From: CAVPTL01 sp963794415
Lineage (GTDB): Bacteria; Actinomycetota; Thermoleophilia; Gaiellales; JAICJC01
Length of the DNA stretch: 64,000 bases
Reading direction: 5' to 3'
Assembly (NCBI GenBank): GCA_963794415.1
Contig: CAWCDI010000001.1
Location: 1,798,001-1,862,000 of the forward strand
The translations under genes were made by a program, and so were the position numbers. This document shows positions 35,174-43,842 of the stretch, piece after piece. How positions within the stretch are numbered: the first letter of the stretch is position 1; every line of letters begins with the position of its first letter. The notes beneath the pieces were generated by a model that made no database searches, was not told where the DNA came from, and saw only the letters and a list, made by a program, of their open reading frames with translations.

Positions 35174-35911
35174 TCAGCCGGTGGCGCTGCCCACCGACGT
35201 GGTGGCCTTGCCGAGGGCCTCGTCGATGGCGTGGATCACGCGCTGGGTGGACTCGTAGGAGCGAAGCGAGGCGATCATGCCGACCATCGCGCGGGCGGCA
35301 TCGACGCCGGATCCCTCGAGGTAGCCCTGCTCCACCGTGGTGGCCGCGGGGCGGGCCCCGGGAGTGCCGGTGTAGAGCGTGTCACCCTGCTTGCGGGCGC
35401 CGGCGAGCGAGACGACCGCGATGGTGCCTGCCAGCTTCCCCGCTGCGCGCACCTGGCCGCCGGGGGAGATCGCGATCTGGTCGGGCGCAGCGTTCCCGAC
35501 CACGATCGGTTTGCCGTTGGTGCCGAGCACCGGCAGGCCGGTGGAGGTCAGGAGCCGGCCGCTCGCGTCGGCCAGCACCTGGCCGTTTCGCGTGTAGCGC
35601 GTGCCGGCGGGGGTGCCCACGGCGAAGAACCCGTCGCCGGCGAGCGCCAGGTCGAGCGGGTTTCCGGTGTTGCGGAGCGGGCCTTGCGTGAAATCGATGG
35701 CCAGGCGCGTGATCTCGGGGCCCTGGCTGAGCGACCCGATCCGCTGCCCGGTCGCGTCGTTCTTCAGGAGCATGTCCTCGAAGCTCGCCTGCTCGGCGAC
35801 GTCGGGCTTGTAGCCCGAGGTCGAGGCGTTGGCGAGATCATTGGAGATCTGGTCTTGCCGGATCTGCTCGGCGATCATGCCGGCCGCGGCGATGTAGAGG
35901 CCTCGTTCCAT
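35174..35911 (-). CDS. flagellar basal-body rod protein (FlgF/FlgG family)
   Basis: A 245-residue protein from ATG 35911. ERGLYIAAAGMIAEQIRQDQ and ISNDLANASTSGYKPD form the N-terminal rod domain. The middle includes LDLALAGDGFFAVGTPAGTRYTRNGQVLADASGRLLT (the FlgE/F/G-type signature). The C-terminal EQGYLEGSGVDAARAMVGMIASLRSYESTQRVIHAIDEALGK is the coiled-coil end needed for assembly. It builds the proximal or distal rod of the flagellum. It is exported by the flagellar apparatus without a cleaved signal. The next rod gene downstream is truncated at 34983. Confidence 0.93.
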   Translation of the reverse strand: MERGLYIAAAGMIAEQIRQDQISNDLANASTSGYKPDVAEQASFEDMLLKNDATGQRIGSLSQGPEITRLAIDFTQGPLRNTGNPLDLALAGDGFFAVGTPAGTRYTRNGQVLADASGRLLTSTGLPVLGTNGKPIVVGNAAPDQIAISPGGQVRAAGKLAGTIAVVSLAGARKQGDTLYTGTPGARPAATTVEQGYLEGSGVDAARAMVGMIASLRSYESTQRVIHAIDEALGKATTSVGSATG

Positions 35912-35947
35912 CGGCCCGGGTAATCGACCCGAACGGCCTGAATACAA

Positions 35948-35960
35948 GGTGCCTGGCACC
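35948..35960. repeat. dispersed GGTGCC-T-GGCACC element
   Basis: The perfect core palindrome lies in the 73-base divergent region between the rod gene (start 35911) and the glycerol-3-phosphate oxidase (start 35985). Flanking TGAAT and ATTCA can pair across it with a 4 + 4-base internal mismatch, a weaker version of the extended hairpins found elsewhere. It could influence either promoter. Confidence 0.7.
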
Positions 35961-35984
35961 GGTGATTCACGCTATACCTTGCAC

Positions 35985-37426
35985 ATGCCTCCCGACCACA
36001 TCTCCGACGTGGTGATCGTGGGCGGTGGCGTGGTCGGCTGCGCGATCGCGCGGCGGCTCTCGTTCACCACGGCGTCGGTCGCCCTGATCGAGGCCGCCCA
36101 CGACGTGGGCGAGGGCGCATCCAAGGGCAACACCGGCATCACCACCTGCGGCGCCGACTGCACGCCGGGCACGCTCGAGGCCGAGCTGGTCACCAGGTCG
36201 GCGCCAGGCTGGGAGCGGCTCTGCGCCTCGCTCGACACGCCGTTCGAGCGCCTGGGCACCCTCAACGTCGCGCTCTCCGACGACGACGCGGCGCGGCTCG
36301 AAGGCCTGCGCCGCGAGGCGCTCGCCAACGGCGCCGAGGCCGAGGTGGTGAGCGCCGAGCGCGCCCGCGAGCTCGAGCCGCTGATCACCGAGCACGCCGT
36401 CGCCGCGCTGCACATCCCCGGCGACGGCATCGTCGACTCGCTTCGCCTCACGATCGGCTACGCCGAGCTGGCCGCCCGAAACGGCGTCGACGTCCTGCTC
36501 TCGACGCCCGTCGAGCGGGTTCGAGGTCGAGGGCGACCGCATCACCGGCGTCCGCACCCACCGCGGCACGTTCCGCGCGCGCTTCGTCGTCAACGCCGCC
36601 GGCGTCGAGGCCGACGCGGTCTCGGCGCTGGCCGGCGGCGAGGAGTTCCGCTGCTGGCCGCGGCAGGGCCAGTACTGGCTGCTCGACCGCGAGCTCGGCG
36701 GCCGCTTCCGCGAAGGTGGTCGGCGGCGTCCCCAACGAGGTCACCCGCGGCATCTACTGCGTCCCGACGACCAACCGCTCGCTGCTGCTCGGCCCGACGG
36801 CGGACGACCGCGAGGACCGGCGCGACCGGGCGGTCGACGCCGAGACGCTCGAGCACGTGTTCGCGGCCGCCCAGGCCGACTCGTCCCGGGCGTGCGCCGC
36901 GAGTACGCGATCAAGACGTTCGCGGCCAATCGCCCCGCCTCCGACTCCACCTACCGCCTCGAGCGCGACCGCAACCGCGCCGAACCTGATCCACGCCGCC
37001 GGCATCCGCTCGACCGGCGTCTCGTCTCGCCGGCGGTCGCCGAGCTCGTGCACGAGCTGCTCGCGCAGGCGGGTGCGCCGGTGCGAGACGAGCGGCCTCG
37101 GCCCGCACCGCGCTCGAGCCGCATGCCCCGGCTGCTGCACCACCCCGGCCGGAGGATCTGTTCGCGCGCGATCCTCGCTACGGCCAGGTGGTCTGCGCCT
37201 GCGAGCAGGTGACCGCGGCCGAGATCGCCGCGGCCTTCGAGTGGCGCTGCCGCCGCGCTCGATCGACGCCCTGCGCAAGCGCACGCGCGCGACCGGCGGC
37301 CGCTGCCAGGGGGCGGTCTGCCTGGCCGGCGTCTCGTTCCTGTACTCGCTCCACGGCGGCGACGGCCATGGCAGGTGGCACAGGCGACCCGCGCGCCACC
37401 CTCGGAGTGGGTGCGGCCGTGACTGA
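35985..37426 (+). CDS. glycerol-3-phosphate dehydrogenase-like FAD protein (GlpA type) with [2Fe-2S] domain, many frame breaks
   Basis: From ATG 35985, SDVVIVGGGVVGCAIARRLS begins the FAD fold, and GEGASKGNTGITTCGADC and PFERLGTLNVALSDDDA follow in one frame to about 36518. Beyond that, sensible protein continues only by hopping between frames (breaks near 36519, 36714, 36885, 36970, 37027, somewhere in 37085-37180, and 37248). Examples are GDRITGVRTHRGTFRARFVV, GGVPNEVTRGIYCVPTTNRS and FAANRPASDSTYRLER. The end carries a BFD-like [2Fe-2S] domain: VVCACEQVTAAEIAAAF, then GGRCQGAVCLAGVSFLYSLH. This layout is that of GlpA/anaerobic-type glycerol-3-phosphate dehydrogenases. The stop overlaps the next GTG as GTGACTGA. 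Confidence 0.75.
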
Positions 37427-38209
37427 CGTGGTCGCCATCGTGGGCGCCGGCATCACCGGCCTCGCGTGTGCCGCGTCCTCGCGCCGGGCGCGCGGGCGGT
37501 CGTGGTCGACCGCATCCCCGTCGCGGGCGGCGTGCTTGGCTGGGACCACCCGACCACCCGCTTCGCTGAGCGCGGACGCCCAGCTCGCCGGCGTCGCGCT
37601 GCATCTGGGCGAGACCGCCATTCGCTGGGACGGCCAGACGCTGCTGGTCGATCGGCCCGGACGGCGTGCGGCGCATCGCGCCGGCGCGCTCGTGGTCGCC
37701 GCCGGCGCCCGGCCGCGCAGCCGGGCCGAGCTGGGCCTCACGGGGCCGCGCCCGGCCGGTATCCTCGCCGCCACCGTGGCCTGCCACCTCTCCGAGACGG
37801 GACTGCTCCTCGGCCGCCGGCCCGCCGTGGTCGGCGGCGGTGACTGGGCGGCGCGCGCGGTCGAGCGAGCTGCTGCACGCCGGCGCCGAGCCATCGAGCT
37901 GGTCGCGCCTGCGGGGCTCCTGCGGCCGATGCCCGAGTCGGACGCATCAAGCTGCGGACCGGCCCGCGCCCCGTGGCCGTCGCGGGCCTGCAGCGCGTGG
38001 CGCGCTCGAGCTGACGGGCGGCGAGGCCGGTCGAGTGCGACGCGGTGGTGCTCGCCCACGGGCTGGTCGCCGCTGCGAAACGTCGACGGCGCCGTCTGGA
38101 ACGGCGCGCGCACCGTGTACGCGCAGCCGCTGGAGGATCCGCCGACCGATGACGGCGCGATCGCCGCGGGCAAGCGGCGGCCCACGAGGCGCTGGAGCTG
38201 ATCGGATGA
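37419..38209 (+). CDS. FAD/NAD(P)-dependent oxidoreductase, GlpA partner, many frame breaks
   Basis: From a GTG at 37419 that overlaps the previous stop, TDVVAIVGAGITGLACA gives an FAD-binding loop. The protein then continues across several frames: LAPGARAVVVDRIPVAGGVL, LSADAQLAGVALHLGETAIR, GALVVAAGARPRSRAELGLTG, RPAGILAATVACHLSETGLL, GRRPAVVGGGDWAARAV, and near the end PLRNVDGAVWNGARTVYAQP. Two dinucleotide folds and a DGVWNA-type segment place it with pyridine-nucleotide-disulfide-type oxidoreductases that accompany GlpA-like proteins. Breaks occur about every 100-200 bases. The stop at 38207-38209 overlaps the ATG of the next small gene. Confidence 0.65.
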
Positions 38210-38420
38210 GGGTGCGATCGCCCATCGGCGACCTGCCGTTCACGGTGACCGCGGTGCGCGTCGAGAACCGCGAGCTGGTGGTCGACGGCGAGCTCGGCGC
38301 CTGGCGCTCGCAGATTCGATGTCGGCGTCCGACGTGCCGATGCTGGCCCGCGCGCTTCGCACCCCGCTCATCGCCGCGGCGTCGGTCGGCATCGCGATCG
38401 TCGTGCTCCGCCGGCGATGA
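38206..38420 (+). CDS. small single-helix membrane protein between the oxidoreductase and glpK, one frame break
   Basis: Starts at ATG 38206 overlapping the previous stop. The first frame reads MRVRSPIGDLPFTVTAVRVE and NRELVVDGELGAWRSQI. Near 38316 the frame shifts by one and ends with MSASDVPMLARALRTPLIAA and ASVGIAIVVLRRR. This totals about 71 residues, with one C-terminal membrane helix followed by arginines. It could anchor the soluble oxidoreductase subunits to the membrane, as GlpC does elsewhere, but it has no iron-sulfur cysteines and no recognised family. The stop overlaps the start of glpK by four bases. Confidence 0.5.
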
Positions 38421-39869
38421 GCATGCTTCGGCTCGGCATCGACCAGGGCACCACCGGCACGCGCGTGGTGGCCTTCGACGAGGCGTGGAGCCCGGTGGCC
38501 GACGAGTACCGGCCGGTGCCGTCCGAGCATCCCCAGCCCGGCTGGGTGCGAGAAGGACGCCGCGGCCGTGGTCGAGTCGGTGCGCGACGCGGTCGCCGCG
38601 GTGACCCGGGCGATGGGGGCGGGCGCGATCGCTGCCATCGGGCTCGACAACGAGGGCGAGACGGTGGTGGCGTGGGACGCGGAGACGCTCGAGCCGCTTG
38701 CGCCGGCGGTGGTGTGGTCGTGCCGGCGCTAGCGAGCAGATCGTCGAGCGGCTGCGGGCGCACGGCGCCGAGGATCGCGTGCGCGAGCTGGCCGGGACGC
38801 CGCTCGACGCGTACTTCTCGTCGACCAAGATCACCTGGCTGCTCGAGAACGACGACGCCGTGAAGGCCGCGGCGGCCGCCGGACGGGCGCGGTTCGGCAC
38901 GCTCGACGCCTACGTGCTGGCGCGCCTCGGCGACGGTGCCCGTACCGAGCCCTCGACGGCCGCGCGCACGCAGCTGCAGGCGCATCGCCGCGGCCGGGCG
39001 TGTGGGATCCGGAGCTGTGCGAGATCTTCGGCGTCGATCCCGCGACGCTCCCGCCCATCGGCGAGTCCACCGGCGACCTGGGAACGCTTGCGGCCTCCCG
39101 CTGCACGGCCATGCTGGTGGATCAGACCGCGGCCCTCGCCGGCCACGGGTGCATCACCCAGGGCGCGGCGAAGGCCACCTACGGCACGGGCGTGTTCGTG
39201 CTCGCACATGCCGGCAGCACCCCGCCGCGCGACCCCGGCGGGCTCTTTCCCGCCGTCGCCTGGACCACTGCCGGGGCCACCTCCTACGCGCTGGAGGGCG
39301 GGGTGTTCTCGGCCGGGTCTGCCGTCAACTGGCTGCGCGACTCGCTCGCGATGATCTCCGGCCCCGCCGAGACCGAGCAGCTCGCACGGTCGGTGCCCGA
39401 CGCCGGCGGCGTGCGGTTCCTGCCCGCGCTGACCGGCCTGGCGGCCCCGTGGTGGCGGTCGGCCGAGCGCGCGACGTGGGCCGGCATGACCGCCCACACC
39501 ACCCGCGCCCATCTGGTGCGGGCGGTGCTCGAGTCGATCACCCTGCGCGTGCGCGACATCGTCGAGGCGCTCGCCGCCGCCGGCACCCGCCCCGAGGTGC
39601 TGCGCGTGGACGGCGGCATGACCCGGAACGCGTGGATGATGCAGCACCAGGCCGACCTGCTGGGCATCCCGCTTCGGATCTCGCCCACGGCCGAGGCGAC
39701 GGCGCTCGGCGCCGCGGCGTTTGCGGGGATCGGCGACGGGTCAGTCGCGCTCGGCGAGCTCGCGGCCCTCAGCGAGGCCGGCGCCACCGTCGAGCCGGCG
39801 GCCGGATCCGGGGCGTGGCGGGACGAGGAGTACGGCGCCTGGCTGGAATTCGTCAACCGTCACCGCTGA
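38417..39869 (+). CDS. glpK: glycerol kinase (FGGY family), several frame breaks in the first half
   Basis: From ATG 38417, MLRLGIDQGTTGTRVVAFDE is the FGGY phosphate loop. Breaks near 38552, about 38720 and about 38985 interrupt the N-terminal domain (DAAAVVESVRDAVAAVTRAM; ASEQIVERLRAHGAEDRVRE; YFSSTKITWLLENDDAVKAA). From 39000 the C-terminal domain is intact: ESTGDLGTLAASRCTAMLVDQ, KATYGTGVFVLAHAG, ALEGGVFSAGSAVNWLRD, FLPALTGLAAPWW, and LRVDGGMTRNAWMMQHQADLLG with the FGGY signature. The repaired length of about 484 residues suits glycerol kinase. It feeds glycerol-3-phosphate to the upstream oxidoreductases. Confidence 0.85.
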
Positions 39870-39885
39870 GCGCTACGATTCGCCA

Positions 39886-40257
39886 ATGGTCACCTTGACA
39901 GAGCACGCAGCCGAGAAAGTCCGCCTCCTCTCCGCCGAGGATCCCGAGGCGCAGGTGCTGCGCGTCGCGGTCGAGGGCGGCGGGTGCTCGGGCTTCCAGT
40001 ATGCGATCGGATTCGACTCCGAGCCCGAAGAGGGCGACGTCATCGTGGAGCAGGACGGCGTGAAGGTCGTCATCGACCCGATCAGCCTCCCCTACCTCGA
40101 CGGCTCCACCATCGACTACATCGACGGATTGATGGGCGCCGGATTCAGGTTCGAGAACCCCAACGTGGCCTCGACCTGCGGCTGCAACTCGTCGTTCCAG
40201 GCCAAGCCGGAGATCGAGGGCCCGTACTCGCCCAAGACTGGCTCCAGCTGCGGCTGA
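39886..40257 (+). CDS. iron-sulfur cluster insertion/A-type carrier protein (ErpA/IscA-like)
   Basis: A 123-residue A-type carrier from ATG 39886. LTEHAAEKVRLLSAED and LRVAVEGGGCSGFQYAIGFD carry the first cysteine, VVIDPISLPYLDGSTIDYIDG follows, and NVASTCGCNSSF carries the C-x-C pair. The three cysteines bind and pass [2Fe-2S]/[4Fe-4S] clusters to target enzymes. It lies 16 bases downstream of glpK and may be cotranscribed with it; the GlpA-type oxidase upstream is an Fe-S protein. A hairpin spans its stop codon. Confidence 0.95.
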   Translation: MVTLTEHAAEKVRLLSAEDPEAQVLRVAVEGGGCSGFQYAIGFDSEPEEGDVIVEQDGVKVVIDPISLPYLDGSTIDYIDGLMGAGFRFENPNVASTCGCNSSFQAKPEIEGPYSPKTGSSCG

Positions 40258-40271
40258 TCGGCTAGCCGCAG
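40248..40271. terminator. hairpin shared by convergent genes
   Basis: Perfect 8-base arms (CTGCGGCT/AGCCGCAG) around an 8-base loop straddle the stop codons of the ErpA-like gene (40257) and the MarR gene (40262), which end four bases apart. It would fold on either transcript; no T-tract is present. Confidence 0.5.
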
Positions 40272-40756
40272 GCCGGAGGGTCTGGCACGCCGCACGCCGG
40301 CGCGTCTGCCTGCTCGTGCAGCCGGATGCGACCCAGTAGCTGGGCGAGCGTCGCTGCCTCCTCCTCGCTGAACCGGTCGCCGAACGCCCGCTGGACGCCC
40401 TCGAGGTGCGTCTTTCGCGCCTCGGCGAACGTCTCGTGGCCCAGCTCGGTGAGCACGGCGTAGGTCACGCGGGCATCCGTGGGACAGAACGCCTTGTCCA
40501 CGTAGCCGGCCACCTGCATGCGATCGAGGAGCCGCGTTATGCCCGACGCCGTCAGGAGCACGCTCTCGGCCAGATCGATGCGCCGCATCTGATGATCCGG
40601 GGCATACCAGAGCCGCAGCATCACCTCGTAGTCGTTCAGCGAGAGGCCGTGGGCCTCGACCAATTCAGCGTTCAAACGCCGTACCAGAGCGGCATGACCG
40701 GACAGGTACGACACCCACGCTTCCATCACCTGATCTGTAAGTACTTGACTGCTCAA
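40262..40756 (-). CDS. MarR-family transcriptional regulator
   Basis: About 164 residues from a TTG at 40756, chosen because GGAGA lies at ribosome-site distance before it; the in-frame GTG at 40798 would overlap the divergent promoter. VMEAWVSYLSGHAALVRRL opens the dimer helices. The winged helix is LSLNDYEVMLRLWYAPDHQMRRIDLAESVLLTASGITRLLDRM with the wing KAFCPTDARVTYAVLT. MarR proteins are ligand- or redox-controlled repressors. It is divergent from yceI, and the two share a promoter region with a likely operator. One cysteine lies in the wing (AFCPTD) and two near the C-terminus. Confidence 0.93.
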   Translation of the reverse strand: MSSQVLTDQVMEAWVSYLSGHAALVRRLNAELVEAHGLSLNDYEVMLRLWYAPDHQMRRIDLAESVLLTASGITRLLDRMQVAGYVDKAFCPTDARVTYAVLTELGHETFAEARKTHLEGVQRAFGDRFSEEEAATLAQLLGRIRLHEQADAPACGVPDPPACG

Positions 40757-40773
40757 CTTTTCTCCGATACGAT
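40745..40773 (+). promoter_or_regulatory. sigma-70-like promoter of the yceI operon
   Basis: TTGACT (40745-40750), a 17-base spacer and TACGAT (40768-40773) make a good housekeeping-type promoter pointing at the YceI gene (start 40814). The transcript would begin near 40780, inside the putative MarR operator. Confidence 0.6.
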
Positions 40774-40774
40774 G

Positions 40775-40788
40775 CTTGACGACACAAG
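40775..40788. promoter_or_regulatory. putative MarR operator
   Basis: CTTG-N6-CAAG covers the expected transcription start of the yceI promoter, and a related CAAGTACTT half-palindrome lies near 40741. Binding here by the divergent MarR protein would block initiation and also touch its own promoter. Confidence 0.45.
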
Positions 40789-40813
40789 TATATCTCACGA
40801 AGGGAACGCGTCA

Positions 40814-41344
40814 ATGAGCACTACCGAGACTACTCTGATCCCCGCCGGCACGTGGCAGGCCGACAAGTCCCATTCTCGCATCGATGCGAGCGTCAAGCAC
40901 ATGGGCATCGCCACCGTCAGCGGCCAGTTCACCGAGTTCGCGGTCACCCTCGAGGGCGGCGACGACCCGAGCCTCAAGGGCACGCTGCAGCTCGACAGCA
41001 TCGACACCACCGATGAGGCCCGCGACGCCCACATCAAGGGCCCGGACTTCTTCGACACCGAGAACCACACCGTCGCCGAGTTCACCGTCCCGCACGTGGC
41101 CGAGGGCAAGGTGCAGGGCGAGCTCACCGTCAAGGGCGTGACCAAGCCGGTTGACGTCACCATCGAGCTGAGCGGCGCGGGCACCGATCCGTGGGGCAAC
41201 GAGCGCGTCGGCCTCGACCTGGTCGCCGTCATCAACCGCCACGACTTCAACATCAGCTGGAACGCCCCCATCCCGGGCGGCGGATTCCTCGTCGGCGACG
41301 ACGTCAAGCTGAGCGGCAGCTTCTCGTTCACGAAGGCCGCTTGA
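40814..41344 (+). CDS. YceI-family lipid-binding protein
   Basis: A 176-residue protein from ATG 40814. GTWQADKSHSRIDASVKHMGIATVSGQF, LQLDSIDTTDEARDAHIKGPDFF and the closing LVAVINRHDFNISWNAPIP with VKLSGSFSF form the YceI beta-barrel, which binds polyisoprenoids or fatty amides. There is no signal peptide, so this member is cytoplasmic, as in many actinobacteria. It is followed one base later by an FMN reductase gene, and regulation by the divergent MarR protein is likely. This gene pair fits a stress or quinone response. Confidence 0.95.
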   Translation: MSTTETTLIPAGTWQADKSHSRIDASVKHMGIATVSGQFTEFAVTLEGGDDPSLKGTLQLDSIDTTDEARDAHIKGPDFFDTENHTVAEFTVPHVAEGKVQGELTVKGVTKPVDVTIELSGAGTDPWGNERVGLDLVAVINRHDFNISWNAPIPGGGFLVGDDVKLSGSFSFTKAA

Positions 41345-41345
41345 G

Positions 41346-41897
41346 ATGAAGGTGCTGGGTATCTCAGGAAGCCTGCGCAGCGAGTCGCACAACTCGCGGC
41401 TGCTGAACGCGGCCGCTGAGATGCTCCCCGAAGGCGTGGAGCTGGTGCGGTACGGCCAGCTCCGCGACCTTCCGCACTTCGACGAGGATCAGGAGAACGA
41501 TCCGCCGCAGGTCGTGAAGGATCTCCACGAGGCGATCGCCGGGGCCGACGCGGTGCTGATCGTCACCCCGGAGTACAACTCGTCGATCCCGGGCGTCCTC
41601 AAGAACGCCCTTGACTGGGCGTCGCGGCCGTTCGTCACCAACCCGCTGCGAAACAAGCCGGTGGGCGTGATGGGCGCGAGCATCAATGACTACGCCGCCA
41701 TGTGGGCACGCGCCGATCTGAAGCGCGTGCTGGGCCGCATCGGGGCGCGCGTGATCGAGCCCGAGGCCGGCATCCCCAAGGCGGCGACGTCGCTCGGCAG
41801 CGACGGCCGGCCAACCGACGCCGACCAGCTCGAGGCGCTCCACCAGGTGCTCGGCGCCCTGGTCGAGGCCGCCGAGAAGCGCGCCGCCGCCGCCTGA
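41346..41897 (+). CDS. NADPH-dependent FMN/quinone reductase
   Basis: A 183-residue flavodoxin-fold protein. KVLGISGSLRSESHNSRLL binds the FMN phosphate, LRDLPHFDEDQE follows, and the signature is VTPEYNSSIPGVLKNALDWASR; PVGVMGAS is the next FMN contact. It should reduce FMN, quinones, azo or nitro compounds with NAD(P)H. It starts one base after the yceI stop (TGAGATG), so the two proteins are probably made together under MarR control. Confidence 0.94.
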   Translation: MKVLGISGSLRSESHNSRLLNAAAEMLPEGVELVRYGQLRDLPHFDEDQENDPPQVVKDLHEAIAGADAVLIVTPEYNSSIPGVLKNALDWASRPFVTNPLRNKPVGVMGASINDYAAMWARADLKRVLGRIGARVIEPEAGIPKAATSLGSDGRPTDADQLEALHQVLGALVEAAEKRAAAA

Positions 41898-41932
41898 GCC
41901 AGACCGGGTGCGCTCGTCGTAGACTCCCTGGC

Positions 41933-42682
41933 ATGACGATTGCACAGGAAGTCTCAGCGGAGGTCGTGCGGCGGGCCAAGACCGATCTGGCAGCGGCACT
42001 CAGAGCGGCCGCCCTCTACGGCTACAACGAGGGCATCGACAACCACTTCAGCTACGCGGTTCCCGGCAGTGACGAGCTCTTCCTGCTGAACCCGTACGGG
42101 CCCGACTGGTCGGAGCTGACCGCGTCGGACATCCTCACCGTCGACGGCAGCGGAAACGTGGTCGACGGCACCGGCGAGTGGGAGGTGACCGCCTTCATGA
42201 TCCATCACGGCGCTCATCGGGCCCGGCCGTCGGCCCGCTGCGTGTTTCACACCCACATGCCGTGGGCGACCGCCGTCTCGATGACCGAGGGTGGCTTCGA
42301 CACGCGGCTGAGCCAGGCGGCGATGGGCTTCCACGGACGGGTCGCGAGCCTCGAGTACGGCGGCCTCGCGCACGCCTCGGATGAGGGCGACCGCATCGGG
42401 GCAGCGGTGGACGACGACACGAGCGTCGTGATGCTGCAAAACCACGGCGTGCTGGTGATCGGCCGCGACGTGGCCGAGGCGTGGCAGAACCTCTACTTCC
42501 TCGAGCGCGCGTGCGAGGTGCAGGTGCTGGCGCAGTCCACCGGGCAGCCGCTCGTCGAGGTGCCGGAGGAGATCGTGCGCCGCACGGCGTCGCAGTTTGC
42601 CGGCGACCGGATCGGCGGCGAGAAGCTGTTCGCGTCGATCAAGCGGAAGCTCGACCGGGAGAATCCGGGCTACGAGCGCTGA
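41933..42682 (+). CDS. class II aldolase/adducin family protein
   Basis: A 249-residue protein from ATG 41933. YGYNEGIDNHFSYAVPGSDELFLLNPYG, TGEWEVTAFMIHHGAHRARPSARCVFHTHMPWATAVS (HxH zinc ligands) and VVMLQNHGVLVIGRDVAEAWQNLYFLERACEVQ (third histidine) define the L-fuculose-1-phosphate aldolase/adducin fold. The substrate cannot be predicted; members cleave sugar phosphates or decarboxylate similar hydroxy acids. It lies 35 bases after the FMN reductase gene and overlaps the convergent HDAC-like gene by 13 bases. Confidence 0.92.
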   Translation: MTIAQEVSAEVVRRAKTDLAAALRAAALYGYNEGIDNHFSYAVPGSDELFLLNPYGPDWSELTASDILTVDGSGNVVDGTGEWEVTAFMIHHGAHRARPSARCVFHTHMPWATAVSMTEGGFDTRLSQAAMGFHGRVASLEYGGLAHASDEGDRIGAAVDDDTSVVMLQNHGVLVIGRDVAEAWQNLYFLERACEVQVLAQSTGQPLVEVPEEIVRRTASQFAGDRIGGEKLFASIKRKLDRENPGYER

Positions 42683-43776
42683 AGTGCGAGGCCGAGGTTG
42701 CCGGCAGCGGCAGCCACGGCCTCCCGCTCGTGCTGGTGCAACGGGCGCTCCCACGGCTTGCCGTCGCCGGCTTCCTCGTAGGGGACGTTCATCTGCTGCC
42801 CAGTGAGGCCCTCGAGCACGGCGAGCCCGCAGTAGGGCACCGCGAGGGTCGAGTAGCCGCCCTCGTGCAGCAGCACGAGCTTCCCGCCGCAGAGGCGATC
42901 GGCGGCGTCCATCATGATCTCGGTGAGCCGGGTGTAGCAGCGGGGCGTGAGGTTCTGGCGGCCGCCGGGATCCATCCAGCTCGCATCGAGGCCCGACGTG
43001 ACGATGATGAGGTCGGGCTTGAAGGCCTCGAGCGCCGGCACCACCACCTCCTCGAAGGCGTGCACGTAGGCGGCACGGCCCGAGCCGGCAGGCAGCGGGA
43101 TGTTGAGGTTGTAGCCCTCCCCCGCGCCCTCGCCTGCATCCCCCACACGCCCGCGGCCGGCGGGGTAGTGCTCCTCCTGGTGGAGCGAGATGGTGAGGAC
43201 CGACGGATCGTCGTAGAAGGCGCTCTCGCTGCCGTTTCCGTGGTGCACGTCCCAGTCCACGATGGCGACCCGCTCGAGGCCGCGCGCACGCTGCGCGTGG
43301 CGGCTGGCGATGGCGGCGTTGGCGAAGATGCAGTAGCCGCGGCCGCGATCGGCCTCGGCGTGGTGTCCGGGCGGCCGCACCAGGGCGTAGATGTTGTCGA
43401 CCGTGCCATCGAGCACCGCATCGACAGCCGCGATGCAGCCGCCGGCTGCCAGCGCGGCGATCTCGTAGCTCCCCTTGCCGAACGGCGTGCCCTCTCCGGC
43501 CTCGCCGCCGTGCTGGTCGGAGCGCTCGTGGATGGAGTCGATGTAGCCCGGAGTGTGGATGTAGGCGAGCTCGTCGTCGGTGGCGAGACGCGCGTCCACC
43601 GGCGTGAGATGGGCGGCCATGCCGCTGACGTCCACGAGGTTCTTGAAGCGGCGCTTGGTGGCAGGGCTCTCGAGCGACGGCTCGGGCTCATACAACGCCT
43701 CGAGGGGCATCCAGTCGGCGAAGGAGCCGCTCTGATGCCACATGTATCGCTCGTCCCAGACCCAGCCAGTGCTCAC
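42670..43776 (-). CDS. histone-deacetylase-family amidohydrolase (acetylpolyamine/acetoin-utilisation type)
   Basis: A 368-residue zinc hydrolase from ATG 43776. VRPPGHHAEADRGRGYCIFANAAI and VAIVDWDVHHGNGSESAFYDDPSVLTISLH carry the catalytic His pair and metal Asp/His, IIVTSGLDASWMDPGGRQNLT the second metal Asp, and LLHEGGYS the transition-state region. The sequence style is close to bacterial class II HDAC-like proteins and acetylpolyamine amidohydrolases, which deacetylate small amides. No genetic partner is obvious. The end converges on the class II aldolase gene. Confidence 0.93.
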   Translation of the reverse strand: MSTGWVWDERYMWHQSGSFADWMPLEALYEPEPSLESPATKRRFKNLVDVSGMAAHLTPVDARLATDDELAYIHTPGYIDSIHERSDQHGGEAGEGTPFGKGSYEIAALAAGGCIAAVDAVLDGTVDNIYALVRPPGHHAEADRGRGYCIFANAAIASRHAQRARGLERVAIVDWDVHHGNGSESAFYDDPSVLTISLHQEEHYPAGRGRVGDAGEGAGEGYNLNIPLPAGSGRAAYVHAFEEVVVPALEAFKPDLIIVTSGLDASWMDPGGRQNLTPRCYTRLTEIMMDAADRLCGGKLVLLHEGGYSTLAVPYCGLAVLEGLTGQQMNVPYEEAGDGKPWERPLHQHEREAVAAAAGNLGLALQRS

Positions 43777-43798
43777 GGGCCAAGCCTATACCACCCGT

Positions 43799-43827
43799 GA
43801 ATGCGCGGTGCCAGGCACCGCGCATTC
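43799..43827. terminator. 29-base hairpin with GTGCC-N-GGCAC tip
   Basis: Perfect 14-base arms (GAATGCGCGGTGCC/GGCACCGCGCATTC) around a single A lie 15 bases beyond the stop (43843) of the small secreted protein gene and 22 bases upstream of the HDAC-like start. They could terminate the former. The tip matches the dispersed repeat core. Confidence 0.65.
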
Positions 43828-43842
43828 CCGGGCGGGAGGTGA

